The translations under genes and the position numbers were made by a program. Positions 17,912 to 25,385 of a DNA stretch of 64,000 bases are shown here, in pieces. Origin of the DNA: an uncultured bacterium (GTDB taxonomy: Bacteria; Bacillota; Clostridia; Lachnospirales; Lachnospiraceae); contig CAMFGH010000001.1 in assembly GCA_945949875.1 (NCBI GenBank), positions 1 to 64,000 on the forward strand. Reading direction: 5' to 3'. The notes below the pieces were generated by a model. That model was not told where the DNA came from. It searched no databases and saw only the letters and a program-made list of their open reading frames with translations. Every line of letters starts with the position of its first letter. Within the stretch, counting starts at the first letter, position 1.

Positions 17912-18355
17912 CTATTCCATCACTTCAAGCTGACTTCTTATTTTATGACTTAACCTGATAAATTGTTCTTTTTCCTGAGTTGTCAATGCATTCTGCATTT
18001 TCTTTTCGGTTTCATGAATCGCTTCACCGATTATCTGATGAAGCCTCTCCCCTTTTTCCGTTAGCCCCAGTTTCTTCAATCGGGCATCTGAAGGCACCTG
18101 CCTTCTGGTAATATATCCCTGTTCCTCCAGATATTTAACCATATTTGTGATAGTAGAACGATTCATGTGAAATACCTTTTCAATATCCTTTTGGTAAATA
18201 TCCCGCTCCCTATTATCATATATATAATGAATAATAAAGCTGTGCATCATGGTAATCTCGTCTATCCCTTTCTTTTTTACCATGACATTAATTCTTCTTT
18301 TCAAAAGGTTATCCATTCTTTTGATTTCAAACCCCACTGCTTCCATATCGTTCAT
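17912..18355 (-). CDS. MarR-family transcriptional regulator
   Basis: 147-residue winged-helix regulator, first gene of the exporter operon and probably its local repressor. The winged helix (about 55-115) includes IEKVFHMNRSTITNMVKYLEEQGYITRRQVPSDARLKKLGLT cut by the usual wing (DARLKKLGLT is the typical MarR wing). Helices at both ends would make the dimer interface. A 23-base imperfect dyad lies at the predicted transcription start of the operon and is a good candidate operator. Induction by the exported compound is typical for the family but inferred here. Confidence 0.93.
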   Translation of the reverse strand: MNDMEAVGFEIKRMDNLLKRRINVMVKKKGIDEITMMHSFIIHYIYDNRERDIYQKDIEKVFHMNRSTITNMVKYLEEQGYITRRQVPSDARLKKLGLTEKGERLHQIIGEAIHETEKKMQNALTTQEKEQFIRLSHKIRSQLEVME

Positions 18356-18383
18356 TCTTCCGCCCTCTGACAGTTCCTTTTTA

Positions 18384-18406
18384 GAATGTTCATTTTTGAA
18401 CTATTC
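18384..18406. promoter_or_regulatory. Candidate MarR operator at the exporter promoter
   Basis: Imperfect palindrome GAATGTTCA-TTTT-TGAACTATTC-like, located 10 bases downstream of a TAAAAT box (18421-18416), which is itself 16 bases from TTGACG (18443-18438), all on the minus strand. A repressor here would cover the transcription start. Confidence 0.6.
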
Positions 18407-18445
18407 AGTTATTATATTTTACATACATAACATCATCCGTCAATA

Positions 18446-18496
18446 AAAAAACTATGAAATCTTTGTGAACTATCATCCAAAAATTTCATAGTTTTT
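18446..18496. terminator. Terminator-like hairpin flanking the M18 gene
   Basis: AAAACTATGAAAT and ATTTCATAGTTTT arms around a ~20-base loop, with A/T-runs on both outsides. It can end the minus-strand transcript of the aminopeptidase operon. Confidence 0.75.
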
Positions 18497-18511
18497 AATC
18501 AAGAAAGTCTT

Positions 18512-19837
18512 TTAGTTATAAAACACTTTCATAAGCTTCATCATATATCCAAAATCCTTTTCTCCTGCTGTCTCATATGCAGAATGCATCGCCAGCTGGG
18601 CATTTCCAATATCTGCCGCCGGAATGGACAAATGTCTGATAGCAATGTTCCCCAGGGTGCTTCCCCCTGTGATATCCGAATGATTGGAATAGGTCTGATA
18701 AGGAATCTGATTTCTTTCGCAAAGCTCTTTCACATAGGCAGCACTTGCTCCATCTGTGGTGTATCTCTGATTTGCCTGGAATTTCAGTACAACACCACCA
18801 TTTAGTACCGGTTTATTGGTGGGATCTGCTTTCTCCGGATGATTCGGATGTACTCCATGGGCATTATCTGCAGAAAGCATAAAGCTTCCGGCTAATTTTT
18901 GTCTGTAAATGCTTTCTGATAAGTTCATGCTCTCCTTTATCCGAATCAGTACATCAGCCAGAAATGTGGAATCTGCTCCCTGCATGGTACTGCTTCCCAC
19001 TTCCTCATTGTCAAAGACAGCCATCACTGGACAATACGCCCCGGAAGAACCTGCTCCGCACTCTCTTTCTTCCACTGCTTCCTTCTCTCCCTGTACCTCT
19101 GTCATCGCTCTCAGAGATGCATAAACACATTGCAGATCATCCAGACGGGGAGCAGCAATAAATTCCTCTTCTGCACCAAACGTCTTTGCCTTATCACGGT
19201 TATACAAAAACAGGTCCATGCTTATGATGTCATCCGGTTTGATTTCTTTTGCCATCTGTTTCTTTAATTCATCTGCTACGATTTGCTTCACATTCTGTTT
19301 GGAAAGTTCTTTAGAAAGAAGTGGACACATATCCTTTTGAACAGAATATTCCACCCCTTTATTCATATCCCGGTTCATATGAATAGCCAGATTGGGAATC
19401 AGTAGCAAATCTCTCTTTACATCCACAAATAGTTTCCGGATCTTCTGTCCGTCCCTCACAAACACTCTTCCGGCAACGGAAAGACATCTGTCCATCCACG
19501 TAGATAGTATCATTCCACCATACTTTTCCACATTCAGTTTCACATATCCTTCTGCCTTCATTTCCGGATTTTCTTTGATCTTGAAGGAAGGGGCATCGCA
19601 GTGGGATGCGATGATATGAAATCCTTTAAAATTCTTCTCCGGCATAACAAACGCTATGACCGAGGTGTCATTTCTCACCACATAATACTTTTTTCCCGAC
19701 TCCAGATTCCATTCATCCTGCTCCAAAAGCTCCCTGTATCCGCTTCTGTCCAATTCTTTTTTCACATTACAGATTGCCAGATAGGCGCAGGGACTGTTCT
19801 CGATGAATTGAAATAGTTTTTGTGTTTCCTCCCGCAT
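18512..19837 (-). CDS. M18-family aminopeptidase
   Basis: Cytosolic zinc aminopeptidase with preference for acidic or neutral N-terminal residues in the family. The 441-residue sequence carries the expected metal ligands: ASHCDAPSFK (His/Asp) near residue 80, RLDDLQCV, DNEEVGSSTMQGADS (catalytic Glu and metal ligand) and the late HSDITGGSTLG. It has the inserted domain typical of M18 between the first two ligand groups. The ATG at 19837 has AAAGGAT upstream. It follows the AEC permease gene by 17 bases and is the last gene of the run starting at 23509. Confidence 0.93.
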   Translation of the reverse strand: MREETQKLFQFIENSPCAYLAICNVKKELDRSGYRELLEQDEWNLESGKKYYVVRNDTSVIAFVMPEKNFKGFHIIASHCDAPSFKIKENPEMKAEGYVKLNVEKYGGMILSTWMDRCLSVAGRVFVRDGQKIRKLFVDVKRDLLLIPNLAIHMNRDMNKGVEYSVQKDMCPLLSKELSKQNVKQIVADELKKQMAKEIKPDDIISMDLFLYNRDKAKTFGAEEEFIAAPRLDDLQCVYASLRAMTEVQGEKEAVEERECGAGSSGAYCPVMAVFDNEEVGSSTMQGADSTFLADVLIRIKESMNLSESIYRQKLAGSFMLSADNAHGVHPNHPEKADPTNKPVLNGGVVLKFQANQRYTTDGASAAYVKELCERNQIPYQTYSNHSDITGGSTLGNIAIRHLSIPAADIGNAQLAMHSAYETAGEKDFGYMMKLMKVFYN

Positions 19838-19854
19838 ACTATCAATATCCTTTC

Positions 19855-20853
19855 TTAGAAGGGCAGAAAAGCCGCTACAACGGGAATCGTAATAACAGCT
19901 AACAAAGTAGAAATAATGCTGCCCTTGGTACTTTCGATTTCATCTGCACCATATTCCTTTGCCATCATAACTACAATAGAACCCACCGGCATAGCCAGCA
20001 TCAGTAAAAAGACGCCTTTTGTAATAGCTTCCCACTGACTGACTCCCGGAATGACCCGTAAAAGAAGGGCCATTACAATCGGTACCACAAGCAGTTTTAT
20101 GGCAGCAAACAGGTAAAATTTTACGTCTATAAAAAATTCCCTTTTCCCGCCCTGGGCCAGCGAAGCACCAATGAGCATCATGGAAAAAGGCACCACAGAA
20201 TTACCCATATAACCAAAAAAGGTACAAACACTGTCTGGCAGCTGTATGCCTGCTGCGAAAATAACAATTGCCACCACACAGGCTACAATTCCCGGATTGA
20301 TCAGCTGCCTCCAAAAACCTGCTTTCTTTTCTGCCGGATGATGATCAGGTTCTTTCAAAGCGCCGGATGTATGGGTATTGTACTCTGCATCTCCATTTGC
20401 CGAAGAGGCAAGCAGTATGCCATAGGAATACAAAAGCGCATTATACCCCAGCGTATAAAAAGCAATCAGAATAATGGACTCTTGTCCATAAATGCTGGTG
20501 ATTACAGGAATCCCCATAAATCCAACATTGGAAAAAATAAACATTAGACGATATACATTCTCATGTTTTTTCTGAAATCTTAAGATCTTTACAATCGGTA
20601 AGCTAAGCAGAACAAGGATGGTGAAATACACAACCACCAAAATCAGGTTGTGCATTACCATCTGACCGTTTAACGTGTTATTTTTCCCCAATACCCCATT
20701 GATCAAAATGCAGGGATTCAAAATATTGATGACGATTTTGGAAAGTTTCCCATACGAATGGTCATCGATCCAATTCCCTCTATAGGCAAAAAATCCCACC
20801 ATAATCATCACCAGCAGCACAAGCATCTGCTGAATTACCACGAAAATGTTCAT
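19855..20853 (-). CDS. AEC-family (auxin efflux carrier-type) permease
   Basis: Membrane carrier of the AEC family, whose bacterial members move malate, malonate or other small organic acids. The 332 residues contain about ten hydrophobic segments in two five-helix halves, separated by a ~35-residue hydrophilic loop (ANGDAEYNTH...EPDHHPAEKKAG). Short Asn/Pro motifs (NILNPCILINGVLG in TM2 and a matching region in the second half) fit the family. It lies 31 bases after hflC and 17 before the M18 gene on the same strand. The substrate is unknown. Confidence 0.88.
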   Translation of the reverse strand: MNIFVVIQQMLVLLVMIMVGFFAYRGNWIDDHSYGKLSKIVINILNPCILINGVLGKNNTLNGQMVMHNLILVVVYFTILVLLSLPIVKILRFQKKHENVYRLMFIFSNVGFMGIPVITSIYGQESIILIAFYTLGYNALLYSYGILLASSANGDAEYNTHTSGALKEPDHHPAEKKAGFWRQLINPGIVACVVAIVIFAAGIQLPDSVCTFFGYMGNSVVPFSMMLIGASLAQGGKREFFIDVKFYLFAAIKLLVVPIVMALLLRVIPGVSQWEAITKGVFLLMLAMPVGSIVVMMAKEYGADEIESTKGSIISTLLAVITIPVVAAFLPF

Positions 20854-20884
20854 CCATATCTCCCACTTATTTCATATCGTTTTT

Positions 20885-21892
20885 TTAATAATTCCCCTGG
20901 AAAATCTGTGCAATAGGGGAATCATCCGACAGGATGATGGTATTATCATCTCCACTCATACTTCCTTCCAAGGCATCCAGAGAACGGACAAAGGAATAGA
21001 AGTCGCTCTTTGCCGGATCAGAATAGGCATCTGATAAGATTCTCATATACTCCGCTTCCCCTTCTGCCACAGTTGCTTCTGCCTGGGCCTCTGCGTTGGA
21101 AATCATGATAGAAACTTCCTTATCGGTAGTATTCTCAATCATCTTTGCCTGTGACTGTCCTTCTGCAGTATACTGTGCTGCAATGTTTTCACGTTCAGAG
21201 ATCATACGGGTATATACTGCCTGTTTATTATCATCCGGAAGATCCAACTTCTTTACGTCTACGGTTACAATTTCGATGCCATACTGATTTTCAATATGAT
21301 TGATCTGGGTCATGATCTCCTCTGTCAGAGACTTGATTTCAACTACCACATTTTTCTCTTCCTGAAGATTCAGATCATTATTTACCACATCGCTCTCCTG
21401 TGGCTCTGTGATAGTCATTTTTCCATCACGACTGAGGATAACTGCATCCTGCGTCATATTAGAAATGGTGTTCTTGGTGGCATTATACACAATAGTATCA
21501 ATACGGCTTTCTGCATTTCCGATGGATCCACTCAGAGTCTGTGCAAATTTCAGTGGATCTATTACTTTCCAAAGCACATAACTATCTACAATCATGGTCT
21601 TTTTATCTGATGTAATAACATCAGATGCCGGAAGGTCATAAATCTGCATATCCTTCGGAACAACATCTATTGTTTCCACAAATGGAATTTTTACACTGAT
21701 ACCGGGCTCTGTTATGATACGCTGAACCCTGCCGAACTGTCTGATCAGTTTATATTCATTCTGTCTTGTTACAATACAGGTGTTGGCAAGACCAAAAAGG
21801 AGTATCACCACAAGAATAATAAGCAAGGATTTTCCCACTTTTTTCTTTTCCTTTTTTCCAATCGGAGATCCGTCTGAGTTAAAACGTTCCAT
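20885..21892 (-). CDS. hflC: Membrane protease modulator HflC
   Basis: SPFH/prohibitin-family protein that forms a large membrane ring with HflK and modulates FtsH activity in known systems. The 335 residues show one N-terminal TM helix (about 24-42), the SPFH core (RQFGRVQRIITEPGISVKIPF), and a long charged helical region (about 215-290) including GQSQAKMIENTTDKEVS and AQAEATVAEGEAEYMRI. Its ATG overlaps the hflK stop by one base (TAATG). FtsH itself is encoded elsewhere in this window (38.5-41 kb), so a partner is available. Confidence 0.93.
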   Translation of the reverse strand: MERFNSDGSPIGKKEKKKVGKSLLIILVVILLFGLANTCIVTRQNEYKLIRQFGRVQRIITEPGISVKIPFVETIDVVPKDMQIYDLPASDVITSDKKTMIVDSYVLWKVIDPLKFAQTLSGSIGNAESRIDTIVYNATKNTISNMTQDAVILSRDGKMTITEPQESDVVNNDLNLQEEKNVVVEIKSLTEEIMTQINHIENQYGIEIVTVDVKKLDLPDDNKQAVYTRMISERENIAAQYTAEGQSQAKMIENTTDKEVSIMISNAEAQAEATVAEGEAEYMRILSDAYSDPAKSDFYSFVRSLDALEGSMSGDDNTIILSDDSPIAQIFQGNY

Positions 21893-22878
21893 TACTCTTC
21901 ACCCTCCTCTTCTACTTTTGTTTCTTTTGTTTCCTCTGAATTGAAACTATCCAGCGGAAGTAGTGTATTGACAGATCCGTCTGAGCTCTGAATCACTACT
22001 TTCGCTCCCGGAAGTACATTTTCCATGGTCTCATAGAACATTCTCTTCTTGGTCACTTCCGGATATTTTACATATTCCGCGTACATGGAATTGAATCTTG
22101 CCACCTGTCCGTTTGCTTCATTGATTCTTTCCTGTTTTTCTGCTTCTGCAGACTGCAGGATTTTATCCGCTTCTGCTTCTGCACCCGGAATCTGTTCATT
22201 CCGATATTTGTTTGCATTGTTCACTGCAGTTTCCTTCCCCTGCTTTGCTGTTTCTACTTCTTTAAAAGCAGCGCTGACTTCTTCCGTCGGGGGTTCTGCA
22301 TCCTGAATGGTAATATTTACCAGCTGAATACCAATATCATAGCTGTCCAGCTTATCCAGAATCATCTGCTTAATATTGGACTGAATCTCATTTTTTCCTG
22401 TGGTCAGCACACTGTCGACATTATAAGAACCGATGGTGGTTCTGATACAGTTCTGTGCCACATTTTTCAAAATAAGTTCCGGATCCTCAGAAGCATATAG
22501 TGCCTTTACCGGATCTGTCACTCTGTATTCTGCATAAAAATCTACATGAATAAAATTGTAATCCGAAGTAATCATCATGGAATCTGAAGTATCTCCCTCA
22601 GAAGTATATCCAATCTGAAAACCTTTAATGGTTGTATTTACTTTTTCCACCGTCTGCACGAAAGGAATTTTAAAATGCAGACCCGGTGTGGTTACCGCCT
22701 TTGGCGAACCAAAGGTACACACTACTGCCTGTTCCTCTTCCTGAATCGTATAAAAGGATCCTCCCACTACAGTAAGTACAATCACTGCAATGACAATAAA
22801 TTTAAAAAAGTTACCAATTCCTTTTACTGTTTTCCCCAAATCCACTTCCGGATTCTTTGGCTTTTTTTGAAACATCAT
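21892..22878 (-). CDS. hflK: Membrane protease modulator HflK
   Basis: SPFH-family partner of HflC. The 328-residue protein has a cytosolic N-terminus, one TM helix (about 26-46), the SPFH core (EEEQAVVCTFGSPKAVTTPGLHFKIPF) and a helical arm rich in Glu/Ala/Lys (EVETAKQGKETAVNNANKYR cut here; then GAEAEADKILQSAEAEKQ). The last ~20 residues are very acidic. The ATG (GGAGGT upstream) lies inside the end of the C39-like peptidase gene, with 68 bases of overlap in another frame, so its expression is tied to that gene. Confidence 0.93.
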   Translation of the reverse strand: MMFQKKPKNPEVDLGKTVKGIGNFFKFIVIAVIVLTVVGGSFYTIQEEEQAVVCTFGSPKAVTTPGLHFKIPFVQTVEKVNTTIKGFQIGYTSEGDTSDSMMITSDYNFIHVDFYAEYRVTDPVKALYASEDPELILKNVAQNCIRTTIGSYNVDSVLTTGKNEIQSNIKQMILDKLDSYDIGIQLVNITIQDAEPPTEEVSAAFKEVETAKQGKETAVNNANKYRNEQIPGAEAEADKILQSAEAEKQERINEANGQVARFNSMYAEYVKYPEVTKKRMFYETMENVLPGAKVVIQSSDGSVNTLLPLDSFNSEETKETKVEEEGEE

Positions 22879-23509
22879 TTTTCTTTTGCACCTCCATCAC
22901 TACTGCCATTTCATACTGCTCCGCATGGCGTTTTTCTACCAACTCTTTTTCATATCCAATCACTCCATGATTATGCCAGGGATCATTAAAATAGTAATGC
23001 TCTTCATCATACCCAACAAGCAGCATACAATGCTCATTTGATATCCATGTGAAAACTTCCCCTGAATCAAGCAGTTTCCATTCCGGTCCCACAATGGTTT
23101 CTTTCAGATCAATACTTGCCCAGAAAATCACGGGTACATTTCTATCAATATAGTCTTCTACTATACTCGTCATGGAAACTCCCGTCAAATCTTTTACCAT
23201 AACGCTTTCCGTTTCAGAATCCACAAAATCTCCGGTTGCTTTCTGAAGCACTTTCACAATAACCGGAGCATAGCATCCAAAAGAATCCGGATCATATGGG
23301 CTTCCGGCAAACTGTTTTCTTGGATCTGCTCCGTAAAGCTCTCCATTCCTTTTTTCAAATGCAACCTTTTCCAGATATTTTTCAACAAGCTCATCCACTG
23401 TGATATCAAATCCCCAGTACTGCAGACACATAACAGCAGACACACTTTCACAGCCTGTGGGCCACTTTTCAGTCTGATCAATGTATGGAACGGAAATTAT
23501 TTTTTTCAC
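22811..23509 (-). CDS. C39-like papain-fold peptidase (Peptidase_C39_2 type)
   Basis: Cysteine peptidase-like protein of 232 residues. The predicted catalytic residues are present in order: Cys in WPTGCESVSAVM near the N-terminus, His in NEHCMLLVGYDEEH and Asp in YYFNDPW. No signal peptide or TM helix is seen, so it is probably cytosolic, unlike the C39 domains fused to bacteriocin exporters. A GTG start at 23509 was chosen because AAGGAG lies ten bases before it; the only upstream ATG (23572) would cross a palindrome and has no site. Its 3' end overlaps hflK by 68 bases. The target is unknown. Confidence 0.8.
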   Translation of the reverse strand: MKKIISVPYIDQTEKWPTGCESVSAVMCLQYWGFDITVDELVEKYLEKVAFEKRNGELYGADPRKQFAGSPYDPDSFGCYAPVIVKVLQKATGDFVDSETESVMVKDLTGVSMTSIVEDYIDRNVPVIFWASIDLKETIVGPEWKLLDSGEVFTWISNEHCMLLVGYDEEHYYFNDPWHNHGVIGYEKELVEKRHAEQYEMAVVMEVQKKNDVSKKAKESGSGFGENSKRNW

Positions 23510-23548
23510 AAAAATTTTCTCCTTTTTTATTATTTCCCTAAAACTGAT

Positions 23549-23574
23549 AAATGGACATGCAAGCATGTCCATTT
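23549..23574. repeat. Perfect 12-bp palindrome upstream of the C39-hflKC operon
   Basis: AAATGGACATGC, two bases, GCATGTCCATTT. It lies between the end of the NhaC-type gene and the GTG start of the C39-like gene. It may be a terminator of the first (T-content after it is modest) or an operator for the second. Confidence 0.6.
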
Positions 23575-23640
23575 ACAATAATACTTTATTTTTTCATTTT
23601 TTCAAATAGAAAATATATTTTTCACATTATTTTGAGCATT

Positions 23641-25146
23641 TTATGCTGTTTCCTTCTTATCGTAATATTTCTTAATGAGTAAGAGTACAACTACCAGAAG
23701 AAGGGCACTTAACAATAATGTGATCAGCCAGTTCTTTGTAATCGCTGCAATGATGTAACCTATTGCACAAATCACAGCTACTACCACCGCATACTGCATC
23801 TGTGTTTGAACGTGGTTGATATGGTTACTCTGTGCTCCCGATGAAGACATGATCGTTGTATCAGAAATAGGAGATACATGATCACCACAAACAGCACCTG
23901 CCAATACTGCAGAAACTGCAATCACCATCATCTTCTCATCAGATGATGCAAACATGGAAACTACAATTGGAACAAGAATCGCAAAGGTTCCCCATGATGT
24001 ACCGGTTGAGAATGCCAGGAATAATGCAATACCAAACATAATTGCAGGAACGAAGATACTTGCTGTAGCATTGGCCCCAACTGTACCATTGACGAATTCT
24101 GCAATACCCAGGTTATCACCCATACCCTTTAAAGTCCATGCAAAGGTCAGAATCAGGATTGCCGGAAGCATCAGTTTTGCTCCATCTACCAAAGATTCCA
24201 TGAATGCTTTAAATGTAACAACTTTTCTTGGAAGGTATAAAACTGCCATCACGATAACGGTTACAACTGTACCGAAAATTAAGCTTATGGTAGCATTACA
24301 GTTTGCAAAAGCATCAATGATATTGGTAGAGCCACCAAGGTATCCTGTATATATCATTCCAAATACTGCCGCAGCAATCAGAACCACTACCGGAAGAACC
24401 AAATCGATTACCTTTCCGTTTGGATTCACATCTTTCTCTGCTTCTTCCATTCCTTTGAACTCTTCCGCACCGGAAGTAAACAGATCACCTTTTTCTGCAT
24501 TCTCTTCATGCTTCTTCATGAGACCAAAGTCCAGATTCAGGCCAATGACCAGGAATACCATCAGCAGTGTAAGAAGAGCATACAGGTTAAACGGAATGGT
24601 ACTTAAGAACAGCTGAAATCCTGTTAATGAGCTGTCTTCCGGTACGTATGAGTTTACCGCTGCTGCCCAGCTGGAAATCGGTGCGATGATACATACCGGT
24701 GCAGCTGTTGCATCAATGATGTATGCCAGTTTTGCTCTGGATATTTTAAACTTATCTGTTACAGGTCTCATAACAGAGCCTACTGTTAAACAGTTAAAGT
24801 AATCATCCACGAAAATCAAAATACCAAGACCGGTTGTTGCTGCAAGGGCACTTTTCTTTGATTTAATTCTTTTCGTTGCCCAGTTTCCGTATGCTGCAGA
24901 TCCACCGGATTTCTGCATCAAAACGATAATCATACCAAGCAGTACGTCGAAAATAATAATATTCAGATCCATGCTGCCTGTCATGGTTGTAAATAATGTT
25001 TCAAAGGTTCCCCATGGCTGAAATCCTGCTGTAAACAAAGCGCCTAAAAGCACACCTACAAACAGGGAGCTGTATACCTCTTTGGTAATGAGCGCTAACA
25101 GAATCGCCACAACCGGGGGAACTAAAGACCACCATGTACCATACAT
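23641..25146 (-). CDS. NhaC-family Na+/H+ antiporter or amino-acid carrier
   Basis: Integral membrane secondary transporter with about 11-12 TM segments in 501 residues. Family members exchange Na+ for H+, and several Firmicutes members are amino-acid carriers. Typical segments are present: DDYFNCLTVGSVMRPVTDKF cut at 20 residues, APISSWAAAV, FSTGTSWGTFAILVPI and GDHVSPISDTTIMSSSGAQ. The ATG at 25146 was chosen for its GGAGG; earlier in-frame starts lie in the leader. A structured leader with a three-way-junction RNA and a terminator-like hairpin precedes it, suggesting ligand- or ion-controlled expression. The substrate cannot be named. Confidence 0.9.
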   Translation of the reverse strand: MYGTWWSLVPPVVAILLALITKEVYSSLFVGVLLGALFTAGFQPWGTFETLFTTMTGSMDLNIIIFDVLLGMIIVLMQKSGGSAAYGNWATKRIKSKKSALAATTGLGILIFVDDYFNCLTVGSVMRPVTDKFKISRAKLAYIIDATAAPVCIIAPISSWAAAVNSYVPEDSSLTGFQLFLSTIPFNLYALLTLLMVFLVIGLNLDFGLMKKHEENAEKGDLFTSGAEEFKGMEEAEKDVNPNGKVIDLVLPVVVLIAAAVFGMIYTGYLGGSTNIIDAFANCNATISLIFGTVVTVIVMAVLYLPRKVVTFKAFMESLVDGAKLMLPAILILTFAWTLKGMGDNLGIAEFVNGTVGANATASIFVPAIMFGIALFLAFSTGTSWGTFAILVPIVVSMFASSDEKMMVIAVSAVLAGAVCGDHVSPISDTTIMSSSGAQSNHINHVQTQMQYAVVVAVICAIGYIIAAITKNWLITLLLSALLLVVVLLLIKKYYDKKETA

Positions 25147-25218
25147 ATAAGACTCCTCCTTTGTTTTACAAATTATGTTTATTTTACACGCTTTAGCGCG
25201 TAGATGCAATAAAGAGAT

Positions 25219-25253
25219 AAAAGAAAATACAGTCCCTCCCGTTGAAAGACTGT
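25219..25253 (-). terminator. Leader terminator-like hairpin before the NhaC-type gene
   Basis: On the minus strand a 10-bp stem with two wobble pairs (ACAGTCTTTC / GAGGGACTGT, loop AACGG, 25253-25229) is followed by ATTTTCTTTTAT. It lies about 80 bases before the ATG and just after the three-way-junction RNA, as an expression platform would. Confidence 0.6.
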
Positions 25254-25278
25254 TTTTCTCACAATATAAATAGAATAC

Positions 25279-25355
25279 GCAGGAAAATCCTCAGATGGTG
25301 GAAGCATCTGAGGATCATCTGCCATATAGGGTCACCCCTATATGACATTTCCTGC
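25279..25355 (-). ncRNA. Three-way-junction RNA in the leader of the NhaC-type gene
   Basis: Read on the minus strand, GCAGGAAA (25355-25348) pairs with TTTCCTGC (25286-25279) and encloses two hairpins. P2 is CATATAGGG/CCCTATATG with a GTGA (GNRA) tetraloop; P3 is ATCCTCAGATG/CATCTGAGGAT with a 7-base loop. Junction strands are TGT, GCAGATG and none. It begins about 30 bases after the amt stop codon, so P3 could also help end that transcript. The conserved cores of purine, c-di-GMP, TPP, lysine and SAM riboswitches were not found. It is a candidate riboswitch of unknown class. Confidence 0.65.
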
Positions 25356-25385
25356 ATATACTAAACTAGGGAATTAGATGTAGCC

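Noticed and set aside
22811-23572. ATG at 23572 as start of the C39-like peptidase
   Set aside because: No ribosome binding site, and the extra 21 codons cross the palindrome at 23549-23574; the GTG at 23509 has AAGGAG.
25279-25355. Known riboswitch classes (purine, c-di-GMP-I, TPP, lysine, SAM) for the NhaC leader
   Set aside because: Topology is a three-way junction, but the conserved core bases of these classes are absent.
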